Shown: positions 1 through 10,385 of the stretch, in pieces
How the letters are laid out: each line of letters starts with the position of its first letter
How positions within the stretch are numbered: the stretch's first letter is position 1
NCBI GenBank assembly: GCA_035771175.1
Contig: CM069606.1
Span: 28,849,816 to 28,913,815 of the forward strand
Reading direction: 5' to 3'
Source: Paratinospora sagittata
Lineage: Eukaryota; Streptophyta; Magnoliopsida; Ranunculales; Menispermaceae
DNA length: 64,000 bases
The notes under the pieces: model-generated
The model's database searches: none
Seen by the model: the letters and a program-made list of their open reading frames with translations, nothing else
Told to the model about the DNA's origin: nothing
Translations under genes and position numbers: made by a program

Positions 1-1514
1 ATATGATTTTAGCACATAAATCGAAACCACATACAATCTATAAAACCACTAAACAGTGTATTTTGATACGAAGAACAAGATAGGGTTTCACAAACTCAAC
101 TCAATACAAAATTAGTTTAAAGATAATAATATAAGCACAAAACTTATTTGCATATACCAAAATCATAAGAATCAAGTTCAAAGTAATGTATACCCCACAA
201 GGTAAGATTGAAGCACGAGATTCTCCTTGTCTGAAGTTGGTTGCTCGAAAACATGATCAAGACTCAAATATTGATGCTGAAACCACTAAAATTGCCTTGA
301 ACCCTCGCACAAGACAAACTCCAAAGTTTCTCAAGGTTTAGAAAAGAAGTGGAGAAATTTTTAAAATCTTGGATCAAATGATTAAATGTGTTGAACTTTT
401 GCTTGAATGATGTTTGAAATAGGCTTAAGAACTTGTTTTGGACAAGTATAAGTATTGGAGAAAAATTGCACAAGTTCTCTCAAGTTTTGCAAAAGTTGCT
501 CTTTAAATGAGCATGTGTGGTATTTATAGACAAACACCACACGGAGGTACAGGAACACATTCCTCGAAGCAGGAGCGCGCTTATGGTTTAAAATTTGAAA
601 AGTTCCAACTTTCCCTCATCTGAAAGAGCGCGTTCCTTACTTAAGGAGCGCGTTTCTCAATGTGTCCATTGGGCATAAGAACGAGTTCCTTCAACCAAAA
701 CCACTAACTCTTAAAAAGTTTCCATTTTACCCTTGGCAAGAGGAGCGCGTTCCTTTTCCCTGATCAGAAATATTCTGAGTCTTGGAAAATGCCACAGGAG
801 CGTGTTCCTCTTACAAGGAACGCGTTTGTTAAACCCTGATAAAAAATTTTGAGTTTCAAAAAAAATGTACAGGAGCGAGTTCCTTCAACCAAGAACGCAT
901 TCCTTTACTATGAAGTGATAGAAACTTGATTTTTAATCAAAATGGGTTTAGGACACTGTCAAAAATATAATTTAACATCTTAAAAACATTTTGACACAAC
1001 TGAGATATAATAATCAAAGTTAAACATGAATAATTTGATCAATTAAACCAACGATTAAAATAGTGATAACATTTTGCGTACAACAGTAAAACCATGCAAA
1101 GTTGGTAAAAATACTGCATGTTGATCACAGATAAATATATGCATGATGAACAATTCTAATCAATGTATAGCATAATTATCATACTAATGTGAATGCATGC
1201 ATGATTAAAAATGTAAAGAAGCGTATGCATGAGAATTATAAACTATATGCATGATTTTTGAGAAGATGCAGATCATGTGTGGTTGGAACAGGTAAATGTT
1301 AACTCTACAGCACTAAGATTTTAAAGAAATACAACCATGAAGCTCTAGAATCTTCGAGTGGTGTTGTTCCTTCCACACGTTTTGATTATGCAGTTGAATC
1401 CATTTGATATATCTGGTTTAGTATTGAAACAACTACGTCAAAGAGATTAGATAACACAAGTATGTTATTTGCAATCATCAAAACAAAAGTGGGTTAGAGT
1501 AGTTACATCAACAA
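1..1514 (-). mobile_element. Copia-type LTR, 5' (U3) boundary inside window, other end cut off
   Basis: This is read as an LTR on the minus strand. Its likely start is TGTTGATGTAAC (complement of 1503-1514), followed by the TTTTGATGATTGCAAA segment that also opens the SIRE-like LTRs further right. A TATA box (TCTATAAATA on the minus strand) lies at 521-530. Upstream of it, at about 545-915, is an array of GGAGCGCGTTCCT-like words. The 1-520 part would be R/U5. The PBS end lies to the left of the window. The family assignment is inference from the shared LTR start; no coding region can be tied to this LTR. Confidence 0.55.
545..915 (-). repeat. U3 word array (GGAGCGCGTTCCT family)
   Basis: About ten copies or near copies of a self-complementary word, (A)GGAGCGCGTTCCT or GGAACGCGTT, are spread over 370 bp directly upstream of the minus-strand TATA box at 521-530. 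Examples are at about 571, 625, 642, 742, 798, 818 and 873. The words are often paired at 20-30 bp. The GC-rich words stand out from an AT-rich background. Confidence 0.6.
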
Positions 1515-1563
1515 AAAATCCTTTATGGTGGTGGTATGATTTGTTGAATAGTTGCGAGTTGTG

Positions 1564-2764
1564 TTAGTCCTTGGTGAGGTACCAAATTTGGTTGAGAACA
1601 GTTTCAAGCAATATGACCCGCCGGTCCGCACACCTATAACATATTTTTGGATCGATGTTCTGGCCATGTTCTAGTTGTGGCCCTTCTCCTTGCTTGAGCT
1701 TTTTGGTGCGTGTTGGATTTTGTCTTTGCCCCTTCCGATTGCTCATTTGGTTTGCCAAGTTCAATTAGTTTGGATTTTATGTTCTAACTTGTTGGTTTGC
1801 TTCAAACCCTTGGCTTGTTGGCTTTTGTTCTGAGGTGGTCGAAATTCCACTACATTGGAATTTCGTAGCATTAACTTGTCCCTGAAAGTTATTCGTTCCT
1901 TTTCCTTTGTTCTTCTGTTGCTCATGTTGTTGTCTTTCTTGCTCAAATTGCATGGCTCGATTGACCACCTCACGATAGTTGTCAACTTCCAAGATAGATA
2001 ATGTCAACCTTAACTCGAGTCACAAGCCATTAAAGAATTTCTCAGTTTTCTTTCTTTTATTGGAGATAGTCAAGAGAGAAAATACTGACAATTCCATAAA
2101 CTTGAAAGAATACTCTTGTACTGACATTTTGTCCTTGATAAAGCTTGGCGAATTCTTGATGTTATTGTCTTTTAACTGCTTTTGGAAAATATTTTTCCAC
2201 TAATTTTGCTTCAAATTTCAGCCATTTCATTGTAACAACATTTATGTTTGGATCTTCCTTCATTGTTTTCCACTAGTTGTTTGCAAGTCGTACTAGTTGG
2301 TATGTTGCCAAAAGTATTTTTCTTCCTTCAGGTTTTCCCATTGCTTCGAAGGCTTTTTTGTTTCAACCAGCCATTTTTGTGTTGAATCCACATTAGGTTT
2401 TTCTTTCAAAAGTCAAGGCTTGTAATATCTTAAACTTCATGATTTGTCCTGTTTGGTAATCCTCGTCACTCCTTGAGGTGTTACTTCGTAACAATTGACT
2501 TTTTAAATGGCGGTCCAAAGTGGCCCTCATTCACAAATCCATATAGTTTGCAAAGTTCTTAAAAAACTTGTTCATCTTTTGCGGTATTGATGTTGGAGGC
2601 TTCTTTACCATTGTTGGCAATGTCTAATCTTCCATGGGTGCCTGACCCGTTGCATTCGTCTCTATTGGTTGTACTGGTGGCGTCATTTCGGTCTCTGTTC
2701 GTTCCTGACTAAGATTAGTAGTACTTTGGTTGGCTTTACCTTGACCTTTTGTCTATAGTGGCAT
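1564..2764 (-). pseudogene. Ty3/Gypsy gag remnant
   Basis: Decayed gag of a Ty3/Gypsy (chromovirus-like) retrotransposon. The reading begins at an ATG at 2764 (complement) and has many stops and frame changes. Two blocks are diagnostic. Around 1800-2000 lies a DNYREVVNRAMQFEQERQQ stretch, the same gag segment as at 31060-31130 in the element on the right (NYRELVNMTMNFEQEK). Around 1585-1660 there is a CCHC zinc knuckle split by a frameshift: CYRC in one frame, then GH and C in the next. Protease and pol do not follow. The remnant lies between two Copia pieces, so it is probably a fragment left by nested insertion and deletion. Confidence 0.7.
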
Positions 2765-2802
2765 TCTGTTACAAAATCAATAACAACCAAATTAAATCCT
2801 AA

Positions 2803-2846
2803 CAAACACCTAGAAGTTAGGTGGAAACCTAACTTCTAGGTGTTTG
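2803..2846. repeat. Perfect 20-bp hairpin with GGAA loop
   Basis: The arm CAAACACCTAGAAGTTAGGT (2803-2822) is followed by GGAA and then by its exact reverse complement (2827-2846). It lies about 40 bp upstream of the gag ATG at 2764 on the minus strand, that is, in the leader of the decayed Gypsy element. The perfect arms contrast with the mutated gag beside them, so the structure looks recent or maintained. Confidence 0.9.
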
Positions 2847-2959
2847 CGTATTGGGGTTTTCCCAGTTTTGATATACTTACAGAAGGTGGTTTAATAAAAT
2901 AATATTGGAATATACTTTCATAGTTATTGTTGAAAATTCATTTTCTTTTGAAAAGTTTT

Positions 2960-4643
2960 CAAGGGTATTCGCAACTATACAGTCACTTTGACCCTTCTGT
3001 ATAGCCAAGCCCGGCCTTATCAAATGCACACCTTTGGGACCCTGGCATCATATCAAAGACCTTTTGTCTATTTGTGAATTTCTTCACAATGCTAGACAAG
3101 TCATCAACAATCTTTTTGAGTATCTCAAGCTCCTTTGTCATTTTCTCATTTTCTAAGGTCAAGGTATCAATGGCCTCTTATTGAGATTCAATCTCTTCAA
3201 GGGTCGTCATCAAGTTTTTCTTAAGCTTGGCACTCTTTTTTATTTCTCTTTCAAAGCAAGATTTAACATAATCAAAATCAGAGGAATCAAAAAGATAATC
3301 ATCAAAAGGTTTAGCTTTTACCTCAATGTTTGCCATAAGATTGATAAGTTGAGTTTTAGTAGTTATTTTGCATGTTAATTTGCATTGTTTCGTTTGATTT
3401 TGTTTATTTTACATCTTAGCAATTACATCATCTCTTTTTATCACCTAGATAAAATCATTAATCATTGTAGTTTTGGGCATTTATATTAGTAAAATTACCT
3501 TCCCTGTGGATACGAAAACCTGACTCACCTTGGATATATTATAACTTGACTATCGTACACTTGCGATACAAAATATTTACGACCAAAGACAAATCACTGT
3601 TTTTTCATTCTCTAAGCTGGATTCATCCTCACTTGAGCTTGATTCATCCTCACTTGAGCTTGATTCATCCCAAGTGACTTTGAGCACCTTCTTGTCTTTC
3701 TTCTTTCAGTTGAAGTTCCTTCTCTTTTTGTTGGGACAATCACTCTTGATATGTCCTGGTTTATTACAACCAAAACATATAAGCTCACTAGGCTTTGCTC
3801 CAAACTTCTTTCCTTTGTGGAATTTCTTATTTGAGCTAGCCTTTCCCTTTCTCCTAATGAGACAGTTAAGCTTCCTTGAAAGCATTGGTACATCCTCATT
3901 GGTATCTTCACCTTTCGATAAGCATTTCGAATCAATGTTTGCATTTAGAGCAATGTCTTTCTTCCCTTTATCATCTATCTTAGGTGGGACTTGGTTGTTC
4001 TTGAGCTTATCCCCTGAACCATCGAAGAGCCACAAAGCTTATCAAAAGTGTACTCAACCAAGTTCTTGGCTTCTTTTATGGTTGTAGCTTTGAGTTCTCA
4101 TATCTTGGGTAAGCCTCTAAAAACTTTCTAACAGTTTCTTCTTGATCATTGACCTTTCCCAATGTCTTCATCTCATTTAGGTTCTTTGTAAACCTTGTTC
4201 TTGCTTCAACAATAGTTTCACTTTCTTCCATCCTATAGGTCTCATACGTCTCTATTAGCCTTTTTGAATTGTAAGGTTCTCTCATGGGTCACTTCAAGTC
4301 TCTCCCATAGTTTTTTTGTTGTTTCACAAGCACTAACTCTATCAAACTCATCACTCGACAAACTACAAAAGAGAATGTTCACAGCTTGGTTATTTAGGAG
4401 TTATTTCTTCTTTTCTTTTGCACTCCACTCATCTATGTCCTTACGGACAACTACGCCCTTTATGGTTTTAGTGGGTTTTGAACAACCATTTGTCACAACA
4501 TCCCACATTTCTAAATCTTGTGCTCTAACATAAAACCTCATCATAGTTTTCCAATGAATATAGTTGTCACCCTTGAAGAGTGGTGGTATGTTGGTGGAAT
4601 GACCCCCACCAAAAGTGCAATCCTTAGAAACTGATCCTGCCAT
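2960..4643 (-). pseudogene. Copia (SIRE-like) gag, broken
   Basis: Gag of a Ty1/Copia element. It starts with ATG at 4643 (MAGSVSKDC...), 39 bases from the PBS. Visible in order are: the N-terminal gag domain with FKGDNYIHWKTMMRFYVRAQ (about 4520-4580); a UBN2-type part with YETYRMEESETIVEA and NDQEETVRKF (4110-4270); an intact CCHC knuckle CFGCNKPGHIKSDC (about 3735-3780); and a C-terminal part with QRCAFDKAGLGYT (about 3000-3045). At least three frame changes break it. It is also split by a 244-bp Athila-like solo LTR at 3342-3585. No protease, integrase or reverse transcriptase follows at 2847-2960, so only gag is left. It is closely similar to the gag at 46652-47756. Confidence 0.85.
3342..3585 (+). 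mobile_element. Short Athila-like solo LTR in Copia gag
   Basis: It begins TGATAAGTTGAG, as the Athila-derived LTR at 49159 does. It ends with the typical Athila LTR tail: CCCTGTGGATACG, then ACTTGACTATCGTACACTTGCGA, here given in two parts at 3503-3515 and 3543-3566. The flanks are AAGAT (3337-3341) and AAGAC (3586-3590), a 5-bp target duplication with one difference. At 244 bp it is far shorter than the 1.4-1.5 kb LTRs elsewhere in this window, so it is either a miniature family or an internally deleted LTR. Confidence 0.7.
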
Positions 4644-4681
4644 AGATTATCAAAGATTATTAGATATTTTGATGATTAACG

Positions 4682-4694
4682 CGCTCTAATACCA
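4682..4694 (-). other. Primer binding site (tRNA-iMet type)
   Basis: The complement reads TGGTATTAGAGCG, close to the usual Copia PBS TGGTATCAGAGC. It sits two bases inside the LTR end at 4697 and 39 bases before the gag ATG. Confidence 0.8.
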
Positions 4695-4696
4695 CT

Positions 4697-6173
4697 TGTT
4701 GGCCCAGATAAACTCTAAGAGGGGGATGAATTGGACTCTTACAGGATTTATAAAACTTTTCTAATGATAAAAACTTGCAAGCAAAGTAAAGCAAAGATAG
4801 CAAAAAGAAACAGAGACACAAGGATTTTAGCGTGGTTCGGCTTGTAAAGCCTATCTCCCCGACTTGATCTCCCCAATCAAGATTTTCCAATCCAATACTA
4901 CAAGATCCTACTTCAAGGGTAAGGATCAAAATCGGTTACAACTTACTTCACAGGTCTAAGAAACCTTTTTACACACGTTGTTCTCTGCAAGAGTATACAT
5001 AGAGGATTTTCCTTACCAGAAAACCTCATAAATACTTACAATCAGTTATGAACCTTAATCAAGATTGTTCAGATGATGTAAAGTATGAAGTGCAAGAGCT
5101 GGAGTAATGGTCTCTTTGAAAACTTCTTTGGACGATTTGGGAAATGAAAATGAAGTACGTTCAACCTAAAGATTTTGCTTAAAGCCAAAGTTTAGCACTT
5201 AAAAAACACTTGAACACTTACAAAAATTCGACTAACTTGCAAATAGTTCGTTGGTTGTGTTGAGAGAACAATAAACATATGCTTTTATACCAAAACAGAG
5301 CATGAACGAGATTAGCTTTCAATCTCCAAGACAACTTTGATTTGATTTCAAATTTTAAATGCAACATTCATATTCTTTCACTTAAAATAATGGGGCAAAA
5401 ATTTGTGCGAGAATCTATTCAAAACTACAAATAATCAAATAGGAAAGCTTGTGCGAAGTGTCAGTTTCGTTGTCCAGAAATGACAGTCTTCCTGACACTC
5501 AGCAGCAGTGCGCTGCTCCATCAAAAGCGCATTGCTGGTAGCAGGTCGAGAGGTGTGTTTTGTCTCAGTCTCAGAGGATTGCGCTGCTGTAGAGGGGAGC
5601 ATTCTAGTCTGATCCAAACCAGAGGCTGGACAAATTATGGGTTCACAGCAGCACACTGCTCCAAATGGGAGCACATTGGTGACAGTGGCATGCCATTAAG
5701 TGACCTAACAACGCAAAGAGCGCGCTGCCAGCTGAAGGAGCACGATGGTGGTCTGACACTTGACACTAAAAAGCGGCTTTTCTTTAAAAATTCATTGTAC
5801 AAACTTGTTCAAATCAAACAAAATACTTTGAATATCAAATTGAAGATTTGAAACCACTTGAAATTATTTTCTAATAAAGATCATTTTCGAAATCATTTAA
5901 AGATCATGCTCATTTGAAAACTCATCAAATGCATATGATCTGAGCAATTCTAGAATAAGATCATCCTAAGATCATCTAGAAAAATAAAATAAAAATTACA
6001 TTCATTTTCTTCACTGTCTTGATCTTGAAGGTCTTCAAGCTTCGAAAACTCATACTTGAATTGTGGTGGTCTTTTAAGCTGAAAACACTTGAGTAAAAGA
6101 TTAGTACCGAAAGGACTCATGTTGTTTGTAATCATCAAAATTGAAAGTCGTCATGGGGTTCATTGGATCATCA
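4697..6173 (-). mobile_element. Copia 5' LTR for the gag at 2960-4643
   Basis: The LTR ends GGCCAACA at 4697, directly before the PBS, and probably starts TGATGATCC at 6173. A minus-strand TATA box (GTATAAAAGC) is at 5281-5290. Upstream of it, at 5455-5765, are repeated AGCGCGCTGCC / GCAGCAGTGCGCTGCTCC words. In the R/U5 part there is at least one hairpin unit of the kind found in the other SIRE-like LTRs (GATCCT...AGGATC, about 4903-4926). The start is less sure than the end. Apparent reading frames at 5435-5851 lie in the word array and are not considered coding. Confidence 0.75.
5455..5765 (-). repeat. U3 word array (GCGCGCTGCC family)
   Basis: Words such as GCAGTGCGCTGCTCC, AGCGCATTGCTGG, TTGCGCTGCTGTAG, GAGCACATTGG and AGCGCGCTGCCAGC recur about ten times over 310 bp upstream of the TATA box at 5281-5290 (minus strand). 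Forward and reverse-complement copies alternate. Confidence 0.6.
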
Positions 6174-6283
6174 CAATTTTGGCGTGAAGATTGTCGATGT
6201 CGAAAGATTGCCATGTTTCGTCGCACCCATTTCGATGTGTCCGTTTCCATGATTGTGTGTCTGTTTCCCCACGAAGATCGTCA

Positions 6284-6296
6284 CGCTCTGATACCA
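6284..6296 (-). other. Primer binding site of Gypsy-type element
   Basis: The complement reads TGGTATCAGAGCG, a clean tRNA-iMet-type PBS, eight bases from the LTR end at 6304. The 110 bases to its left (6174-6283) are non-coding leader; the body of the element is missing. Confidence 0.8.
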
Positions 6297-6303
6297 CTTT
6301 AAT

Positions 6304-7742
6304 TGTAACACCCCAATTTGTTTTCTCTTCTTTCTTCTTTCTTTTTCCATTTATTTTCTTTATCCCATTTTCTTGGAATGTAAGTCATTGTAATGTCAAA
6401 ATTATACTAACACATATACAAATTGGGTGCACCATTTTAAAATAACTTTCCCAAACTTTACTTTTATTTATACACAACATATATATACATTAAGTATAAG
6501 GTCATTGGAGCCTCTTTTCATACAACCCCACCTTTTATTTTTATCTTCTTCTAATAATATACATATGTCTATCTACTCGTATGCTCATAATCTTAGATAA
6601 TTATATTTGTACAGACTCTTATAAATAAATAAATAAATATATACTTATATATATATTCTTACAGATGCTAATAACCTTAAGTATAATTGTACTTCCAACC
6701 TCCTAATCTTTTTTGTCCATCACACACATTTATCTTACATGATTTATGCTAATATGGTAGTCGTGACCACATATTATCACTGCTACATCTTCAAAACCTT
6801 TCACCAAAAGAGAAAATAACAGAACCGAGCAAACCGTCAACAACAGCATCAACTTGCAGCAACTAAAACTGAATTGTTTTTCCAACTCCATCGTCATACC
6901 AGCATCACTCATTACTAATCTCCTGAGATGTAGTAGGAAAAGTGAGCTAAAAGCCCAGTGGGTCTTCTTGAAATTCCCACACTTTATACAAAATGTTAGT
7001 AAACATATTTAACTATTCATCACAATATCACACAACAAAGCAATCAATTCAGCAGAATAATTATTTAATAATAATGAATTTTAACAACATTTCCCTCCAG
7101 AGATTTTCAAATAAGGTATACCTTTTCTAGTTGCATTTGACTATCAGCATGGGTCAACCATCACCCAGTAATTTGCTTAACAAAATGCAACAGAATATGA
7201 AAAACACATAAACTAAGGAAATGTATAAAGCATACAAACTTAAAGAGTCATTCCCACCTTAATTTTGTTATATTCTCCCCGTTGTTAGACTAGTAGAGTT
7301 TTCTCCAGAGTTTTGTTTTCTATTGGTACTATTTTCTTCAGAGAGTGAACTGAAACAGATATTGAACTGACCCCTAACCCCTATTTATAGGAGTCCAAAA
7401 ATTCAAGTTTCCTATTTTTTCCTTAAACTTTGATGATATTTACAAATTAGGTGAATTTACCGTTTTGCCCTTGGACATTTCTGGTATTTCCTATTTTTTG
7501 TGAATCTATCGATTTGCCCTAGAATGTAAATCTACCGTTTTGCCCTCTGATGTAAATTTACCATTTTGCCCTCGAACCTTTCTGGTATTTATAAATTAGG
7601 TGAGTTTACCATTTTGCCTTTAGACTTTTATGGTAATTAAAAATTAAATGAATTTATCGTTTTGCCCTCGAACTTTTCTGGAATTTCCTAATCTAGTTGT
7701 TTCTTGGTACAATTCTAATGTTTTAAATTTTTGTGGGTATTA
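6304..7742 (-). mobile_element. Gypsy-type LTR next to a PBS, right end truncated
   Basis: The LTR 3' end is TGTAACACCCC on the plus strand (GGGGTGTTACA in sense). A minus-strand TATA region lies at 7381-7390 (CTATAAATAG). Upstream of it, at 7440-7690, is an array of six copies of a TTTACCGTTTTGCCCTCGA-like word. The GTGAGCTAAAAGCCCAGTGG segment at 6940-6961 matches the same position in the LTRs at 7743 and 25147, so they share a layout. No clean LTR start is seen; the next LTR begins at 7743. Confidence 0.65.
7440..7690 (-). repeat. U3 word array (TACCGTTTTGCCCT family)
   Basis: Six imperfect copies of (GA)ATTTACCGTTTTGCCCTCGAAC, spaced 30-50 bp apart, often followed by TTTCTGGTATTTCC. The array is upstream of the minus-strand TATA box at 7381-7390. 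Confidence 0.7.
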
Positions 7743-8545
7743 TGTGACGACCCTAGTTTTCAATCAAGAAAACATCAAGCCGCTCAGGCTAATACCCTCT
7801 CCAGTAGGGTACTAGTAACCCTCAGCCTCTACTCAGGTCACCATTTCCACAAAACATCAATCATAAACAAGTCACGCTAAACATAGATAAACACAAGACA
7901 AACATAATCAACCAAAGTGCGGAATATCATGAGAAGTTAAGTATAGTGCAATTATTACAATAATCCATGTCTAACTATGGTTTCAAAGTTTAATATAAAT
8001 TAAACATCTCCTAGACCATAACTTGGTGTGTCTCCCGCTCCATCTAGTACTCACCAACGAAAAATGATGGAGCCAACACCGGGAGAAGTGATCAATACGC
8101 TATGCCCTTGCCCTTGTTTAGGGCACTACTGGATCCTAAAAAATGGAAAAGTAGGTGAGCTAATAGCCCAGTGAGATGATGTCGCATATCTACCATCACA
8201 TGCTCACCAATAGGTTCAAAACTATGCACATATCAACAAACATGACATTCTTAATACATAGAACCACATGTGCATGTTGGAAAATAGATAACTAATTAAA
8301 ATACATGACGTTTGTAATAAATCCATCATTTAAAACCATTTCAAATATCAATCATATAACACAGACTTGTATGTGTAGCCATGTTAAGGTTTCCTCATCA
8401 CCCCTATCTTTGTACTCATCCCTTAAGTCTATGTTATATAACTCTGTCGGGTCTCCCGTTCTGATGGTTGGTTGTCATTGGAAGTCATCTAGATGCCCAG
8501 CCGACGACAGTTCTGTCATGAGGTTATGCCTACCAATAAGTGTTA
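7743..8545 (-). mobile_element. Gypsy-type LTR fragment (TGTGACGACCC end)
   Basis: It begins TGTGACGACCCTAG on the plus strand. By comparison with 54627 and 25147 this is the 3' end of a minus-strand LTR. The GTGAGCTAATAGCCCAGTGAG segment at 8155-8176 is shared with those LTRs. There is no PBS to its left, so it may be a solo LTR. Its right part is cut by the Copia LTR at about 8545; pieces at 11576-12023 and 14819-15452 look like its continuation. Confidence 0.5.
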
Positions 8546-8889
8546 TTTCAAGGAACCTCATGATAAGAATGTTTTGATGATTCCAAATAACTCAAGTCTG
8601 TGTATCTAATGATCTTGTTAAGTGTTTCAAATTTATCAAGAATCAAGATCAAGGAACAGAGCTCACAAGCCTATTATATGTCATAATCGAAGTTCCAAAA
8701 TTTTCAGCACTTAGAATGTTAAGAATATTGATCAAACTACTCTTAGCAAGATTTAATCAATTGCATGTTTTGATCGATGTGTTTTAAAGGTTTTCAAATG
8801 ATTTTTAAGTATTTGATTTGGTTGAATTTTTAGCTGTTTTAACCGAGTTTTGAAAGTTAAAGTTTATTTCAAACTTCTGTTTTTAAGTG

Positions 8890-9370
8890 CTCGATCCGGA
8901 CGCTAATGTCTCAGCAGTGCCCTCCTGGACTTGATAAGTCAGGACGCTGATGATACATTACGAAGTTGACTGCATTCAAGGTTTAAACGCACTTATTCAC
9001 CAGGACGCTTACCTCATCAGTAGCGACCTTATTTAAGTCAACCTGTGAAGTAAGGACGCTAATCTAGTATCAGCTCACTTATTGTCTTCTAAAGTTTTAA
9101 ATTATTTTTAAAACATTAGGACGCTTACTTGTTAGTAGCTCCCTCGTAACTTTAAATGTTTTAATGTTTTAAAGTCAGCAAGACGCTAATTGTCCTTTAA
9201 CGCCCTCATAAAGTTTAGTAGTTTTAATCGCTAAGTAAGTCAGGACGCTTATGACTGAGTAGCACCCTCACTTCACAATTCAGCAAGATGTTTATGGTCC
9301 ATGAGCGCCCTCAAAGGAAAAAAACGGCAAAGTTGATCTTATGTGTCGGGACGCTAATTGAACACTGTCA
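8890..9370 (+). repeat. U3 word array (GGACGCT family)
   Basis: About 14 words of the type (C)AGGACGCT or its near reverse complement AGCGCCCTC, usually in facing pairs 10-15 bases apart, are spread over 480 bp. They lie 220 bp upstream of the TATA box at 9594-9606. The same words occur in the arrays at 13530, 34918, 43140, 45700, 48890 and 52900. Confidence 0.75.
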
Positions 9371-9994
9371 TTGTTCTGACCTGCACACCTTTTCAAACTA
9401 ATTTTCAGATTTGTCAAAGATATCTTCTGATTCATGAACCACGTCTTTGAGACTTTCCATATTTGTGAATCTGAACAAAATTAGAATGTTCATAGAAATT
9501 GCAGTTGCCATTTCTGTGAAACATTCTTGTTGTTCTGTGTAAACGTTCATGTTTTAAATTCAAATTCAAATGAACAACAGCTTCATCTCTGCTAATTTAT
9601 AAATACCAGTACTTAAGAATTTTTGAACCACCGAACTGAATAGAAAATTTATTGAGCAAAATACTTTTGAAAGTTAGTCAAATTTTCAATTTGACTTCAG
9701 AGCTCAAACTGTTTTAGTTTTACAAAGTGTTTTCTTTGAATTTTAACTTATTCAAAAGATTTTCATACTAAGCTTAATCTCTATCTTTCTTTGAAAATCT
9801 ATTTGAAAGTTACTGAACTATTTTCACTCAGATTTCCAGCACTATTTTAATCATATATCATTCTTGCTGAACGAGAAATTTGAGAGATAGTTCATAGGAT
9901 ACAGTTGTACTTCATTTCACATCTTGTAAATTGTATCAAGTTGTAACAGTAGTTATACAAACTACTGAGTATCATACACTATTTTTGTCTGTAC

Positions 9995-10200
9995 CTATAG
10001 GTTTTTCTCAAGCCTGCAAGTTGAGTGTTTAGGCTTGTCTCACATCCATAAGTTGAGATATGTAGTTCTCTAGCCTGTAGGTCGAGAGGTTTAGGTTAGT
10101 CTCAAGCCTGCAAGTTGAGCGATATATCGGTTGTTCTCACACCCGGAAGTTGAGAAAAGGTATAACGGTTTGATTCTCACCCATAAGATAATCACTTAAT
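9995..10200 (+). repeat. R/U5 hairpin array
   Basis: Five or six units of about 30-40 nt. Each has short complementary arms around a CCTGCAA-like loop. The clearest has CTCAA (10007-10011), loop GCCTGCAAG, TTGAG (10021-10025). Others have arms TTCTCA/TGAGAA and TCTCA/TTGAGA. The array lies between TATA box and LTR end, so it would be in the RNA. Confidence 0.65.
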
Positions 10201-10385
10201 GCAGAGGTTTAAAATCCTAACTGAGGAGGTTAGGTAGTGGAGGTAGGCAAGTAGCCGAACCACTATAAATCGATTGTGTAAAATTTGTTTATATTTCCGC
10301 ATTTACTTATTGCCATTGTTTTAATTTTAATTGTCTAAGTATCAAATTCACCCCCCTCTTGGACATACCTGGGCCAACAATAAGT

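Larger units (their letters stand above)
8545..10379 (+). mobile_element. SIRE-like LTR, start truncated
   Basis: It ends GGGCCAACA at 10379 after CACCCCCCTCTTGGACATACC, the same end as the LTR at 47810 in reverse. The first bases (CATGATAAGAATGTTTTGATGATTCC) match the start region of the LTR ending near 46240. A GGACGCT/AGCGCCCTC word array lies at 8890-9370, a TATA box (ATTTATAAATACC) at 9594-9606, and a hairpin array at 9995-10200. Directly before its end is the GGTAGTGGAGGTAGGC...CCGAACCACTATAAAT stretch seen in all LTRs of this group. No PBS follows; a second LTR in opposite orientation starts six bases on. Confidence 0.75.

Noticed and set aside
3674..4087. 137-residue hydrophobic plus-strand frame
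   Set aside because: It is antisense to the Copia gag, whose zinc knuckle and UBN2-type blocks are clear on the minus strand.
5435..5851. Overlapping frames of 79 and 123 residues on both strands
   Set aside because: They lie wholly in the U3 word array of a Copia LTR and encode no known domain.
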